Source of the DNA: Prosapia bicincta
Taxonomy: Eukaryota > Arthropoda > Insecta > Hemiptera > Cercopidae
Direction: 5' to 3'
Assembly (NCBI GenBank): GCA_036971475.1
Contig: JBAIZL010000006.1
Span: 1,189,501 to 1,253,500, forward strand
Length of the DNA: 64,000 nt
Shown: positions 1 to 10,739 of the stretch, in pieces
How positions within the stretch are numbered: the first letter of the stretch is position 1
Layout of the letters: every line of letters starts with the position of its first letter
The notes under the pieces: model-generated
The model's database searches: none
What the model was told of the DNA's origin: nothing
What the model saw: the letters and a program-made list of their open reading frames with translations, nothing else
Program-made: the position numbers and the translations under genes

Positions 1-1442
1 ATAACTGTGAATATTAGAGTGTTTAAAACTATACTACATATTGTCAGGCAGCACATTTGTATCCATGTACTTCTTGTTAGATTGGTACAACGTTTTTTTT
101 TAATAGAACTGATTAATATATTATAAATATCAATACTCAGTATAACAGTATTTTTGAATTAACACAATATAAAAGAAAAAAGAACTTGAAACAATAAAGA
201 AACAATATATTGCATAATGTTTCTCAACTCACTGGGCTGGAACACTGAAATAGTCTGAACGAAGACAGAAACTGCTTGACGGAAAACGCTTGAATTGGCA
301 AAAGGTAGGACTGACCAAAACGGCTTGGCATCACCAAACATCGCTTGGCATGGTTAGGCGTTGTATTTGAAAGCTTCCATATAAACATTGCATATTTAGT
401 GACCACGTGATTAACGCACGGCTCGGCAAGCCCGGTCTGGCTTTGGTGAGAAACTCCACTTAATGTAGCAGTTTGGGGCGGCTTGGAAAACAAACCTTTT
501 TAAATACATTTCTTTAAATGTTTGGAAATTTCAACTTATATTTTGTTTTGGAGAATTTCATTTTGCTTTTAACAACAACTTTTTTTCACTAGTTTAAAAA
601 TATTATTGAAAAACATGAAAACTATTGAAAGTCTTTTGAATAATATTATGAGTTTGTGTCGATAGAGAAATTTCAAGATGTAAAGACCAAACCTTTGCAA
701 GGTAAGGATTTGTATTTCCTACCTTAAAATTTGTCAATGTGTGTTTCTTTGCTTACAATCATCCAACTATATTTCAATTTTACTTGTGTCTATATCCACA
801 GACTTGTGTTCTTTAAATCTTTTAAGTCTTGCATGATTGTGAAACAGCTGCAGTGATGTCTGTTTTAAAAGCTGCAAATCCCTAATTGGTTTCCTGTATA
901 CTATGTTTTTCAATTCCTTCTGTTAGTTCACATTCTTCTTTTTTTAATATATATATTCAGGCAAGTTTAGTAGAGCTTAAAGCTTATTTACGAATTTTTG
1001 GACTAGATAGGAGACTGACTTACCTAATGGCAAAGGTCCAAAACTGCAATATTTTGGATATAAATAGACACACATAAAACATATCACACTATTGAAATAT
1101 TTTGATCATACAACGATCTTTTTCAATCAAAAATGAGTCTTCTCTTCTTTTACTATTATAGTAAACAGTTGAAGAACTTCCACCGAATACTGAAATCTGG
1201 AGTACTTATTTTTATAGGAAGATATGATTTTTTGAAATTGTTGCAAACTTTTTTGATGACCATCTACATTAAAGTTGCTTATGTGTATACTAGAAAATAA
1301 ATTTTAAAAGTTATTTATCTTAACGTAGCAAATTTTTGTCAATCCACATCTATTTTGTTATTAAAAAATATTTTGTATAATTTTTTTCAGCATGCTCGAG
1401 ATCTGATTTTTAAAATTCTTTGAATTGAAATATTTTTTTTAG
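1..1442. other. intron sequence upstream of the first visible hep exon
   Basis: No coding exon is recognisable here. The stretch ends in a polypyrimidine run and the AG acceptor at 1441-1442, so it should be the 3' part of the intron before exon 1443-1666. The preceding MKK7 exon (ending with the activation loop before PERID) was looked for and not found, so it lies upstream of the window. An old repeat copy occupies about 995-1135. Confidence 0.6.
995..1135 (-). repeat. old copy of hairpin repeat family T1
   Basis: The run from 'tttttggactag' through 'gagactgact' and 'aatagacacacataaaac' to 'caatcaaaa' matches, with many substitutions, the T1 repeats at 26491-26640, 32294-32500 and 59322-59500. 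On the minus strand it carries the family hairpin: TTGAAAAAGATC, a short loop, then GATCAAAATATTT. It is the most diverged T1 copy in the window and has no TA array beside it. Confidence 0.6.
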
Positions 1443-1666
1443 CCAGAACGAATAGATCCTCCAGATCCAAGAAAACCAGCCTATGACATTAGAGCAGATG
1501 TTTGGAGCTTAGGTATCACACTGGTAGAATTAGCAACTGGAATATTTCCTTATAGAGACTGCAAGTGTGATTTTGAAGTATTAAGTAAAGTGATGCAAGA
1601 TGATCCTCCATCGTTACCTTCAGATCAGAACTTCTCTCCAGAGTTTCAAGATTTTGTTAAATGTTG
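1443..1666 (+). CDS. hep: hemipterous/MKK7 kinase exon (kinase subdomains VIII-XI)
   Basis: This internal exon encodes 74 codons plus two bases of a dual-specificity MAP kinase kinase of the MKK7 (Drosophila hemipterous) type, which phosphorylates JNK in the cytoplasm. It starts in phase 0 after the AG at 1441-1442 and ends before the donor GTATGT at 1667. Visible landmarks are PERIDPPDPRKPAYDI (the end of the activation segment, characteristic of MKK7), RADVWSLGITLVELATG (subdomain IX with the invariant Asp and Gly), FPYRDCKCDFEVLSKV and the FQDFVKC helix. The order and spacing match vertebrate MKK7 as I know the family. The catalytic loop and the phosphorylated activation-loop residues are on upstream exons outside the window. 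The last two bases (TG) join T of the next exon to make Cys. Confidence 0.93.
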
Positions 1667-1800
1667 GTATGTAGGAGTTGAATTTTAAATCCGATATTTT
1701 AAACTACCAAAAGGTATTTAATTACTTGTTTGATGCTTTTTTTTCTAGAAAATCTGTTAATTATTAAGGATATACAAATGTACGATAATTATGGAGTTAG

Positions 1801-2431
1801 TCCTCTGATTAACAATATGTGCATGCCTTGATAAAGCCCCTAGGAGCAACATATTTTTGAATTTTTTGTTTTTTTAAATTTTTTCTTTTCTTTAATTTTT
1901 TAAATTATTGTACTATTTTTAAAATTTGTTAGGAAAATATTTAATATTTGGGAAAGTATAAATTTCCTAAATATTATTAGCAGTCCACATTTTCAGTTTT
2001 GAATGGTCAAAGATGGTAGTATTTTCACACACAAAGTAGTAATATTCGTTGGTTTCCATAACTATTTTGTTGACCATATCTCTATCAAAAAATATTTGGA
2101 AAAAGTCTAATTCTTTAGTTTCCGGTGGGAAAACAGATTTGTTATAAATACCTGATTTATTTGTATTAAAATCATCCAACGATCTGTAAACATGTAAGAC
2201 AAACCATAAACTTTGTACGCAAAAGAACGGTGACTATATCCTCTGTATAGCATTTACTGTCCAGATAATATAAAATATTAAACCTAGAGTACAGTGCAAT
2301 AGACAAAAAGCAAAGTCGTAATCGTATGGCAATACTAATCTGAGAGAAATGATAGAATATTCACATATGGGAATGCTCCTGCTGCCCATAGTGAGATCTC
2401 ATATACTGGTATGTGAATGGTATTCAAACGG
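1801..2431 (-). mobile_element. piggyBac internal-deletion derivative, copy 1
   Basis: A 631 bp element on the minus strand, flanked by TTAG (1797-1800) and TTAA (2432-2435), i.e. a decayed TTAA target duplication. Its termini align to the copy at 42314-42813, which begins CCCTTTGATTAGC. Inside, only the start of a piggyBac transposase remains. It lies in the first visible hep intron. Two relatives are at 9153-10175 and 42314-42813. Confidence 0.75.
1967..2179 (-). pseudogene. piggyBac transposase N-terminal remnant
   Basis: A 70-residue open stretch includes ETKELDFFQIFFDRDMV, then NKIVMETNEYYYF and FDHSKLKMW. This is the pattern of the N-terminal region of piggyBac transposases (a D-x-F-x-x-F-F segment, then I-V-x-E-T-N). 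The DDD catalytic domain is absent, so it cannot transpose on its own. The frame ends in a stop just after the W-x-x-N-N position, where the deleted element rejoins its 3' end. Confidence 0.65.
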
Positions 2432-2435
2432 TTAA

Positions 2436-3059
2436 TAAGAAATAGGGTCAAAGTTATGTCACAACTGTCACACCATGGTGATGCAAAACTAGATGACCTT
2501 AAGACAAGGCCACTTGTATCACATTCTCTATATTTGCTTTACGGACCAGTCTCGGAGTTTGTAGTAAAATTGATCAATAACTTTCACTAAATGTTCAAAC
2601 CTGGATGATTTATCTAGGATTTACTTTTAGGCTACTTGTTAAGCCTTTTGATGATTTGCTTCTTTTACTGAGCTCTTCTACAGGAGGCCTTGGTGGTCGA
2701 GGCAGGTCTTTGACCGAAACGTGTAGCCCCTTGCAAAAGAAATTACCAATTGGAAATAAGCCTCTAGCTTAAAAAGTACCAAACCAGAAAGAAATCGAGA
2801 AGAATAATTCTATTGTTCAAACCAACAAATTGGCACCAACAGTATCAGGTGCAAAAAACTACTATCAAAGGGGAGCATGGTAAAACCACCCCTCCTAAAT
2901 CTAATACCTTCTCAGACTCCATCCCTAGAGGAGGTGGATATGGAGTTTGAGGATTCTAAGCCTGAGACATTTGTGAACCTCCCAGACAAGAAAACAGAGA
3001 GTACCAATGGGTGTCAAGTAAATCATTTGCCATAGTGATTAATGTTCGTTTAGGAAGTC
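2436..3059. other. intron; decayed repeat sequence with one hairpin motif
   Basis: No gene is seen. At 2695-2730 there is a plus-strand hairpin 'GGTCtttGACC' followed by GAAACGTGTAG, the same hairpin-plus-GAAAC design as the Penelope-like repeats elsewhere. The stretch 2880-3040 could be the decayed region upstream of the LINE endonuclease that follows, but no ORF1 motif is clear. Confidence 0.4.
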
Positions 3060-4744
3060 AGTGGTACAATGGAACGTAAACGGCATCAGGAATCATACAG
3101 AAGATCTAAAGGTACTAGTGCGAGATATGTATCCAATGTTTGTATGTCTATAAGAGACGAATCTCCACAAATCGGAAAACTTCCATGTAAGGGAGTATTC
3201 AGCTTTTCGATTCGACTTCGTCTTAAAAGTCAAGCTAGAGTTGGCTTAGCCGTCCTAGCCTGAGACTGTATCGATGCAGTATCTCTAAACTTAATAACCC
3301 CTTTACAAGCTGTTACCATTCAAACAGCTGTTCTATATTAGTTCACTATGTGTTGTGTCAATTTGGCACCACATGACAATACCCAACACAGTGACTTAGT
3401 AAACTTAATTAGGCAGTTACTGACTCTGTTCTTATTAGTAGGAGATTTTAATGCTCAGCATTTGTGTTAGGGATCCCCGACTTGCAACTCTCTAGTAAAA
3501 CTTCAGGAAAATATAAGAATGGAACTGGACTTATTTCTGCTAAATTACGGTTTGCCTGCTCATACTGGTGGATGGACAGCTGTTGACCTATCGTTCTGCA
3601 GATCTCTGTTGGGTACTAGATGCACATGGTCGGTACTTAACGATTAGTATGGTAGTGACCTATAAAGATCAGTTTATATGACTCTCCTCCCTGTAACGCT
3701 TAACGGATGGCATCAAGATTATTTTTAATAACATTTACCAATTGTATTATGACGCACACCAACGTTCAACTGCTCCATATAGCATAAGAACGTTTCGCAT
3801 AATGGATACCTTGAGTTGGAGCTTCCTACTATGATCGAATAATCGATGTTCTATCTACCTCCATGAATAATAAAAATGTCACATTTTGATTTTTCATTGT
3901 CTAGTCACATCAAATACAACACTCCCAATGTGGTCTACCACCACGAGTTTTTGGCCATTTATAGAGCCCACCAATATAGTGAATTATTTTCACGGATTGG
4001 TCTAACTAAACAGTGGTTTTGGGTGTGCCTTTTATGTGCCGAGATGTACAGATTCCCCTCAGCTTGCAGTATATTTACAGCAAAACTCTTTGCAATTCTT
4101 TAAGCATTAACTGTAGTTCAATCTAGTTTTTCATACTATTTGTTGTGTTCCAATTCCCAAAGGCTCTCCAGGATGTGATCTCTTTCTGTGAATCCTTTAG
4201 TTGAGAAAATTTTGTGCACTGTTCTGAAACTTCAATTAGGTGGTAATGTTTTGCTGGATTCCTTGTCTGTGAATTACGTGGAAACACAAGCAGATGAAGC
4301 GGCGAAGATCGTTACAAAATTAGTGCGAAGTACATCACGAGTCATGGCTTCTGATTTGCAAAACTAGCATTACTTGCTGCTTGGAACGACAGCTGGGAAT
4401 GTGTTCAATATAATAAGATGAGGGAAATTAAGAATACTGTCTGTCCATGAAGGTGTTCTATCTATTCAAAATGTAGGGTGGAAGTGGTGGTTACACGTCT
4501 TCACGTTGGCCATTCTTGTTTAACTCATGGTTATCTGATGTATCACGAGGATCTGCCATTGTGTCGATTATGTGGTAATACTATCACAATCCATAATACT
4601 TTGGTTGATTGTGGTGATTTACAGTATGCTTGTAACACTTTTCTCATACAAGGGAGTTTAAAGGTGGTGTTCAGAGACGATGCCCCAGCTATTGGCCATG
4701 CGACCACATTCCTTCGCCAGCTAATTATATTAATTAAAATTTAA
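3060..4744 (+). mobile_element. degenerate non-LTR (LINE) retrotransposon relic
   Basis: Pieces of a LINE ORF2 appear in order on the plus strand with stops, frameshifts and a large deletion. An APE-type endonuclease start reads QWNVNGIRNHTEDLKVLVRD near 3070. The endonuclease core reads LLVGDFNAQH near 3435-3465, followed by LDLFLLNYGLPAHTGG. An RNase H end-like stretch (VETQADEAAK) lies near 4280. A 3' zinc-finger segment (4478-4744) contains RLHVGHSCLTHGYLM and CRLCGN. The reverse transcriptase core is mostly missing. The order fits I/Jockey-type LINEs with an RNase H domain. It is unrelated in age to the intact LINE at 16745-18537. Confidence 0.65.
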
Positions 4745-5148
4745 AATTAAACATTTTTTTTTACATACATATAATTTACTTGTTTATCAATTATAGTGTA
4801 TTTATTTATGTTTGTATGAGTGTAGAGTTATATATTTGGTGTTAAAACCTATTTTTAATAATTTATTGTTATTTATTATCATTATTTATTAAATTCTAAA
4901 CGTTATTGTCCAAAACTGTTATTTTTTGTTTTATGTTTATCGTTATATATTTATTGTTATGTTTTAAAACTATTTATTTATTGTTTCTTTGTTTGTTGTT
5001 GTTGTTGCTCTATACTTATTTGTTATGTATTTTTAATTTTTTATTATTATTTAAAACCTTTTGCCTTAGACACTACCCAATATTAGTAATGTTAACCAAA
5101 ATAGGGTTTTTACAAGAAAAAAATGTTTATTTTATACTTTTGTTACAG
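4745..5148. other. very AT-rich end of intron 1
   Basis: T-rich and AT-rich sequence with no gene. It contains the 3' splice region for the exon starting at 5149 (TTTTGTTACAG). The Leu/Phe-rich open frame at 4906-5172 is a composition artefact. Confidence 0.6.
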
Positions 5149-5322
5149 TTTAACAAAAAACTACAGGCATAGGCCAAAGTATAAGATGCTATTGGCCCAT
5201 GCTTTCCTGAAGAGGTATGAAACCGAGGATGTTAATGTAGCAGCGTGGTTCGCTCAGGCAATGAATCACTGCGAAGTTTCAGCCCCAGCTGCAGCAGCAC
5301 CAACCAACTTTCTTACCCGCAG
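5149..5322 (+). CDS. hep: hemipterous/MKK7 exon: end of kinase domain and docking tail
   Basis: This exon follows TTGTTACAG and ends before GTCAGA at 5323; it is 174 bp, phase 2 to phase 2. Joined to 1443-1666 it gives FVKCCLTKNYRHRPKYKMLL, then AHAFLKRYETEDVNVAAWF and AQAM. This matches subdomain XI and the C-terminal DVD docking segment of MKK7 (family knowledge: KRYETLEVDVASWF in vertebrates), the site recognised by upstream MAP3Ks. After the kinase comes a short Ala/Pro linker (VSAPAAAAPTNFLTRR). The 5' splice site is weak (G|GTCAGA rather than GTRAGT), which fits alternative use of this junction. The following intron is about 30.1 kb. Confidence 0.93.
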
Positions 5323-5410
5323 GTCAGACCAAATTCGACTTCCTTCTTTTGTCACCTCTATTATTGCAAAAATCCAAGATTATTTAATGAAAATCAAGAG
5401 CCTCAGATAG
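5323..5410 (+). CDS. hep: possible read-through C-terminus of a short hep isoform
   Basis: If the weak donor at 5323 is not used, the frame continues for 28 more residues (SDQIRLPSFVTSIIAKIQ and onward) to a TAG at 5408-5410. The Arg codon spanning the junction is the same in both forms. An AATAAA lies 163 bp after the stop. This would give a compact MKK7 of vertebrate-like length lacking the proline-rich tail. It is inferred from sequence only; intron sequence can stay open by chance over 28 codons. Confidence 0.35.
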
Positions 5411-5572
5411 ATGCATGTTTAGATTTAAACCACTATAAGTGTGTCTTACTGATTACAAATACAACTAAACTAACCATATTAAAATAATCAGTAAAACATG
5501 AACAATATACTTTTTAATTATTGCACTTTTTAAATGTTTTAAGATTTGTTTAAACCTTACAATTTATTTTGG

Positions 5573-5578
5573 AATAAA
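5573..5578 (+). promoter_or_regulatory. candidate polyadenylation signal for the short hep form
   Basis: AATAAA in 'ttggaataaatattg', followed within about 20-30 bases by a GT-rich stretch ('gtcgtgtttat'). Its position just after the read-through stop at 5410 makes it a plausible intronic polyadenylation site. AATAAA is common by chance in such AT-rich DNA. Confidence 0.3.
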
Positions 5579-6181
5579 TATTGACAAAAGTCGTGTTTAT
5601 ATTCAGGGAAAAGCAATTTTATAAATTTGGGAATTTTATAATAAGTGGACAGCAAAGTAATCAATGTATTATTACATTAAAATGTTTTTTTTTTGCATTT
5701 TGTTTTTTTTATATATTTGGTTTTTGTAACTAACAAATAATAATGCATGAAGTTTAATATGCTTAGTAAAAATACTAAGACAAACATATTTAAGAGCAAT
5801 TAAGGGACTTTGATTTATAATTTTACAAACATTTTCCGAGTCAATGGCTCAATAAATGATTAATATTTCTTTAATAATATAACAATTTCAATATAAAAGT
5901 GATTGGTGCACGTTTATATGTGAATGGCATGATTGTATATAACGTAGATGCCTTGTTGATATTTTACAGCCCCTTTGATACCAATATTTTAGAGTCGATT
6001 ATTTTAATAAAAAGCAAATTATTTATTTTACAGTGATAAAAGTTGTAATTTAAGCTCTTCGTGTGTTGTTGAATTTTTGTATAGTTTTTTTTATATACTT
6101 AGATTTACTAACATTTATTAAGTATTTCAAAATACATATTTTAATTTATTATAACCTAATTACTTTTTAAAATGAAATCAT

Positions 6182-6189
6182 ACACACAG

Positions 6190-6218
<29 letters not shown>
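6182..6218 (+). repeat. (AC)n microsatellite
   Basis: Nearly pure AC dinucleotides, about 18 units with one G interruption near the start. Confidence 0.95.
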
Positions 6219-6220
<2 letters not shown>

Positions 6221-6299
6221 TACATTTAACCCTTTGCCTGCTACACTTGATAATTAAGCTCGGTATTCAGTATTTTACAATATATTTATTTTTATCTAC

Positions 6300-6540
6300 T
6301 ACTAGCAGAGTACCTGTCCTTCGTATGGGGTTGACATATATTTGTATTGTACTTATTATATTGCGAAATAAACCATTTTGAGTTTTCAAGATCAGTGAGG
6401 TGGAGACCTGATGGAATTTCTAAATAAAAATAGGCCTACGTGTGCTAACCAGGGACCCTAAGAATATCCATGTAAAATCTCAGCTCAATTGGTCAGATGT
6501 AATTGTTGTAATTTTGTAAAAATCAATTTATACCTCCAAA
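6300..6540 (+). repeat. possible old SINE/RTE-like retroelement tail
   Basis: The order 'ctagcagagtacctgtcc', 'ttgcgaaataaa', 'agatcagtgaggtgg' and 'atctcagctcaattggtc' resembles 3' ends of short retroelements common in insects. This is memory-based recognition with no second copy in the window, so confidence is low. Confidence 0.25.
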
Positions 6541-7778
6541 ACGGTTTTTATAAGATGTTTGTATTATTAGTTGTTACCAGACTATTATTATTGAATTAAG
6601 TATTTTGTACACATAGGTTAATATTAACAAAATTTTAATTATGAACACTGAACAAAAATAATTGTCTAAATTGCCCATGGTTTTAAACTTTCCACAAAAA
6701 TTTAAAAAAATTATAACGTTTTAATGGTATTTTAAATTTTACTATTGATAGCACTGTAAACCTTTCAGTATTTTACAAGACTGATAATCTTCAAAACAGG
6801 TAACAACTCATAGAGCTTCGTTACGATTTGAACCCATTTATGTCGGTTTCCTTCTTAATTTTAGTTAATGCACAATGATACTAGAGAATAACAGTTAGTG
6901 TTGCTATTCGGACTGATTTTTATATACATCTGGTACCAGTGTAAAGTTTTTCAGTAAGGTGTAACAAAATGTATGCACCTAGATTTAATGGCTTTTAATA
7001 ATTCCCAATTTCTTTTATTTACAAAATAACTTTTAGTACCATTTTATTGTTGTAAAAAACAGTAGAACTTCAGTCATTCATATTCTGTATTCCAGTTGAC
7101 AATAATTGTTGGGTTGATTATATGAGATCAGTTTTATAGGTCTTATAAAACATATTAGAGACCTCTTTATATATGTAATAGATATACCTCTTATAGATGT
7201 AAGTACCTATATAGATGCCTCTAAGATATAAGCAAAAAACATCGTTACCTGATACAGCCAGATTAAATGGGTTGATATATTTACAAAGTGCAAGAAATTT
7301 AAATTATAACTGTTTAGATCACATGAAATATATAATTTAATACCAAACCAGGCATGTTTTTTTTTTTAAATTTAGGGTTTGAATGCAAGCTGAGATCTAA
7401 AATCACTAAATGTCCACCTTTTCAAAGATTTTGGAAAGGACTTTTTAAAGGGGTCAGTAACATTTCTAATTTTAGAAAGTGTTCATTCCTGATGGGGATT
7501 GTCATAAAAATGCAACGGCTGAGTAATAAAACATAACTTGTCTATGATGGTATAGGATACAAAGTATGATATGTGAAATGATATCTTATGAGAAATATTC
7601 TGAAATACAATTTATTTTTAACGCATGCAATTTATTTTATCATTTAAGATAGTGATGAAGAAATAAAAGTCTTTAAAAGTATCAACCATCTTCTGTAGTC
7701 TTTAAAACTATAAAGGATGGCCTTTTTCTACAAGATATTCAATTTGAATATTTCTTTTGCTGTATGTTTAAAAAAACA

Positions 7779-8499
7779 ACTGTAGAGTCTTAGAAATCCG
7801 AGTCCCTATTTTCCGAGCTTCCGTTAAATTCAAGCCTTTTTTTTATTTGAGCCTATTTTATCTATATGAATGAAAATGGGTCGGGCATCCAAGAAATGTT
7901 AATAGCCATAAAGAAAATGAATCGGGCCTTCAAGAAATATTTATAATCAATACATCATGGAAAGGAAATATGTCAAGCTTCCAAGAAATGTTTATATCAA
8001 TACGCTATTTTTCATCCTCCACATTCTGTTGTATCATTCATTTCACTAATGTTCAACAGATTGGTGTATTACCCAACTTCATCAGTTGTGTATGAATGTC
8101 GTTATCAGTTATGTTTAGATGTCTGACAGAAGGTGAATAGGCCATAAATATCTTTCTCTTTATTTACGCTGCAAGTTTTGTCGACAAATGTCCCTTAGAA
8201 CGCACAAATGTCTAGTCTTGTGCGTGACATATCAGAAAATAAACTCTCTTGAAGCAAACAAATCAATCAAACAATGATGGCACTCGAGATTAGCTGGACT
8301 GGTCTTTGTTCCCTGCTATTAATAAATTTGGATCCGGCTGTCATCACATTGATTTTGATATGAGGGGTCTTAGGATATTAGGGTTCATTAGAAGTCCTAA
8401 TTTTCCAAATGCACAAGAACGTATTTCCATGTATTTCGAGTTTTCGGTAATCCGAGAGGGTCTCGGTCCCATTTACCTGGAATTATCGTGACTCTACTG
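7779..8499. mobile_element. Tigger/pogo-like non-autonomous DNA transposon
   Basis: The left end is near 7779 (CTGTAGAGTCTTAGAAATCC) and the right end is ATTATCGTGACTCTACTG, followed by TA. The ends are inverted relatives of the element at 34398-34865 (CAGTAGAGTCTCGAAATTCC). The interior shares 'gcttccaagaaatgttta' repeats with that copy. No transposase is left. The left flank is eroded, so only the right TA of the duplication is clear. Confidence 0.6.
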
Positions 8500-9148
8500 T
8501 ATTTACAAGTGGTTCAAACTTAACAAGTCTTGTCTATCTCATGCAATATTGCATTTAAAAATTGATTAATTGTTGTCAAATTATACAGCAGTTGGACAAA
8601 AAATGTCTAGTTTATTCAAACTTATTAAGTTCTGGATTGATTTTATTATCTGGGTATCTGTGGCTACATATAATTCTAAATCCTGTCATATTCAAATGAT
8701 AAAAGTTTATTATCTGATTCATGCAATGAATTAATGATGTTACAGTGAAATTGGCGATTCATTTTGTAAAGTAACAGCTGTAACAACAAACACTGGAAAA
8801 TACAGTAGATATTTTCTTTTGGGTTATATAATAAAATAATATAAAAGCATATATACACAAGGCACCGTTTCAAATAAGTTTTAGACTTCCAGATAGAACA
8901 TGGGCAATAAATAATAACAAATAGTAACAACCCCCCCAAAAAAGAGGCTATTTGCAGTGAATTTGACCATATGTTTATTTTGTCATGAAGAGTCTGTGAT
9001 GAAGGAAAATGACTAAGTAGAAATATTGGAAGCTAAATAGCAACAACTACAATTTAACTATGTTAGAACAATTGTCTCAAAAAGAGTTAATTATTCAAAT
9101 TTTTTTAATACTAGCACAGCAATACCAAATAGTAAAACTACAACCGTG
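8500..9148. other. intron; nothing recognised
   Basis: AT-rich non-coding sequence without a repeat that recurs in this window. Confidence 0.5.
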
Positions 9149-9152
9149 GTAA

Positions 9153-10175
9153 TCCTTTGATTAGGATTCATGTACCAGTATGTGAGATTGCGCAACGGCC
9201 AAAGAGAGCATTCCTGTACATGAATGTTCTATCATTTCTCTCAGGTTAGCATTGCTGTAGATTTACGATTTTATTTTCTGTGTATTGTACTACACTCTTG
9301 GTTCAATATTTGATATTATCTGGACAGTAAATGGCACATAGAATAATTATTAATACACTCACCCTCATTTCTGTTAGGAATATTTATATATATTTGAGTA
9401 CAATTTTCTGCATTTCATAATGTTACACTGAACTGCCATGTTACGTTAGGAAAAACAGAAAAGTTTACTCAAATATATGTCTACTTAGACTAGTCATCAT
9501 TCTTTTGTGTGCAAAGCCTACGGTTTGTCTCACTTGTTTACATATCGTTGCATGATTTTGATATAAATAAATCAGGCATTTCTAATGAATTTGTTTTCCC
9601 ATCGGAACCTAAAGAGTTAGGCTTTTTCAAAATATTTTTTGATAAGAGATCTGGTCAACATAATTGTTATGGAAACCAAAGAATATTACGACTTTATGTG
9701 TGAAAATGCTACCGTGTCTGACCATTCAAAAATGAAAATATGGATTTCTAATAATGTTATAAAAATTTATACTGTCATAGATATTAAAATTTTAATAAGA
9801 AATAGACAATATCAAGAGCACAGTGGTACAATATATTATAATGAAAATATTGGAAAGAACCCCAATACCAGAAAAATAATCAAAAATAACAAATAAAACA
9901 AGTTACTTAAGATTAAACCCTGTTTAAACCTATTTAAAGTAAACCCTAAGGGTTTAATCTTAAGTAACTTGTTTTATTTGTTATTTTTGTGGTATTGGGG
10001 TTCTTTCCAATATTTTCATTGTTAATAAGAAATATTAAAAATAGTATAATAATTAAAAAATTAGAGAAAAATGAAAAGAAAAATTAGAAAAAAAGAAATT
10101 AAAAAATCTTTAAAAATATGTTGCCCCCCCCCCAGAGGATTTTTTAGGGAATGGATAAGTTTGCAAATCAAAGGG
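9153..10175 (+). mobile_element. piggyBac derivative, copy 2, interrupted by a hairpin insertion
   Basis: The left end TCCTTTGATTAGG follows GTAA (a decayed TTAA); the right end AATCAAAGGG is followed by TTAA at 10176-10179. It aligns along its length with copies 1 and 3. A decayed transposase start is spread over two frames (9509-9896): EFVFPSEPKELGFFKIFFDK, then after a frameshift DLVNIIVMETKEYYDFM and DHSKMKIW. A separate 218 bp hairpin sequence has inserted at 9804-10021. A (C)10 run lies near 10124. Confidence 0.75.
9792..10033. mobile_element. hairpin (foldback) insertion with 12 bp target duplication
   Basis: The two arms, roughly 9838-9926 and 9952-10020, are near-perfect inverted copies ('ggaaagaaccccaatacc' on the left, 'ggtattggggttctttcc' on the right). 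The insertion is bounded by the direct repeat TTAATAAGAAAT at 9792-9803 and 10022-10033. Removing it restores the piggyBac sequence seen in copies 1 and 3. The 12 bp duplication is more like a retroelement than a cut-and-paste MITE. No coding sequence is present. Confidence 0.7.
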
Positions 10176-10571
10176 TTAAATGACAAAAGCAGGCAAAGGG
10201 TTGTTGCAAAATAAGTTTTTTATACAGTTTTTTAAAAATTTGGTTTCTTAAAATCTGTTACAAGAATTCCACACAAATAACTAACATGTATTACAAAATG
10301 AACAATGTTTTAGTAGATATTATTAAAAATATTTAATATTTAAGGTAACATTGAAATTTGTTTATGTAGACAAACTAATAAATAAACTTAAATATTTTTA
10401 TACAGTAAATTGTTTAAATTTATTAATCTCATAACTTATCATGAATTGAAAAACATTAATTTCCATTTCATAAACAACTGAATTATTCATTTGCAGTCTC
10501 TTGGTATGCAATTAAAATTAAACCTGGTGTATTATCAATTTTGTTATATAGTATTTCTTTTCACAAGCATG

Positions 10572-10739
10572 AATATTAAAAGAGTTCACTCAAAATTCTT
10601 ACTACACAGTAATGTATTAATACATACTAACTAGTTGGAAGTAGTAACCAATCACTGATGAAGATGGGATCATTGTTGAAACTAGTCTGTGTTATTAAAC
10701 TAGTGTGTAGGGAGGTTTTAAGTGAACTCTTTTAATATT
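10572..10739. mobile_element. 168 bp element with perfect 19 bp terminal inverted repeats
   Basis: It starts AATATTAAAAGAGTTCACT and ends with its exact reverse complement. Inside at 10655-10682 is a plus-strand hammerhead-like string: CTGATGA, a weak stem, then GAAAC. It lies between unrelated AT-rich sequences. It may be a Penelope-like pseudo-LTR pair rather than a MITE. Confidence 0.65.

Larger units (their letters stand above)
5411..7778. other. start of the 30 kb hep intron; no gene seen
   Basis: AT-rich non-coding sequence. Apart from the (AC)n tract and a possible ancient retroelement tail at about 6300-6540, nothing is recognised. Confidence 0.5.

Noticed and set aside
4906..5172. 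Leu/Phe-rich membrane-like ORF
   Set aside because: T-rich intron sequence ending in the splice acceptor; composition artefact.
10572..10739. Calling this a fully competent hammerhead ribozyme
   Set aside because: The stem is weak (about 4 bp) and, here and in the sister families, the stem does not start directly after the CTGANGA box, so only hammerhead-like is claimed.
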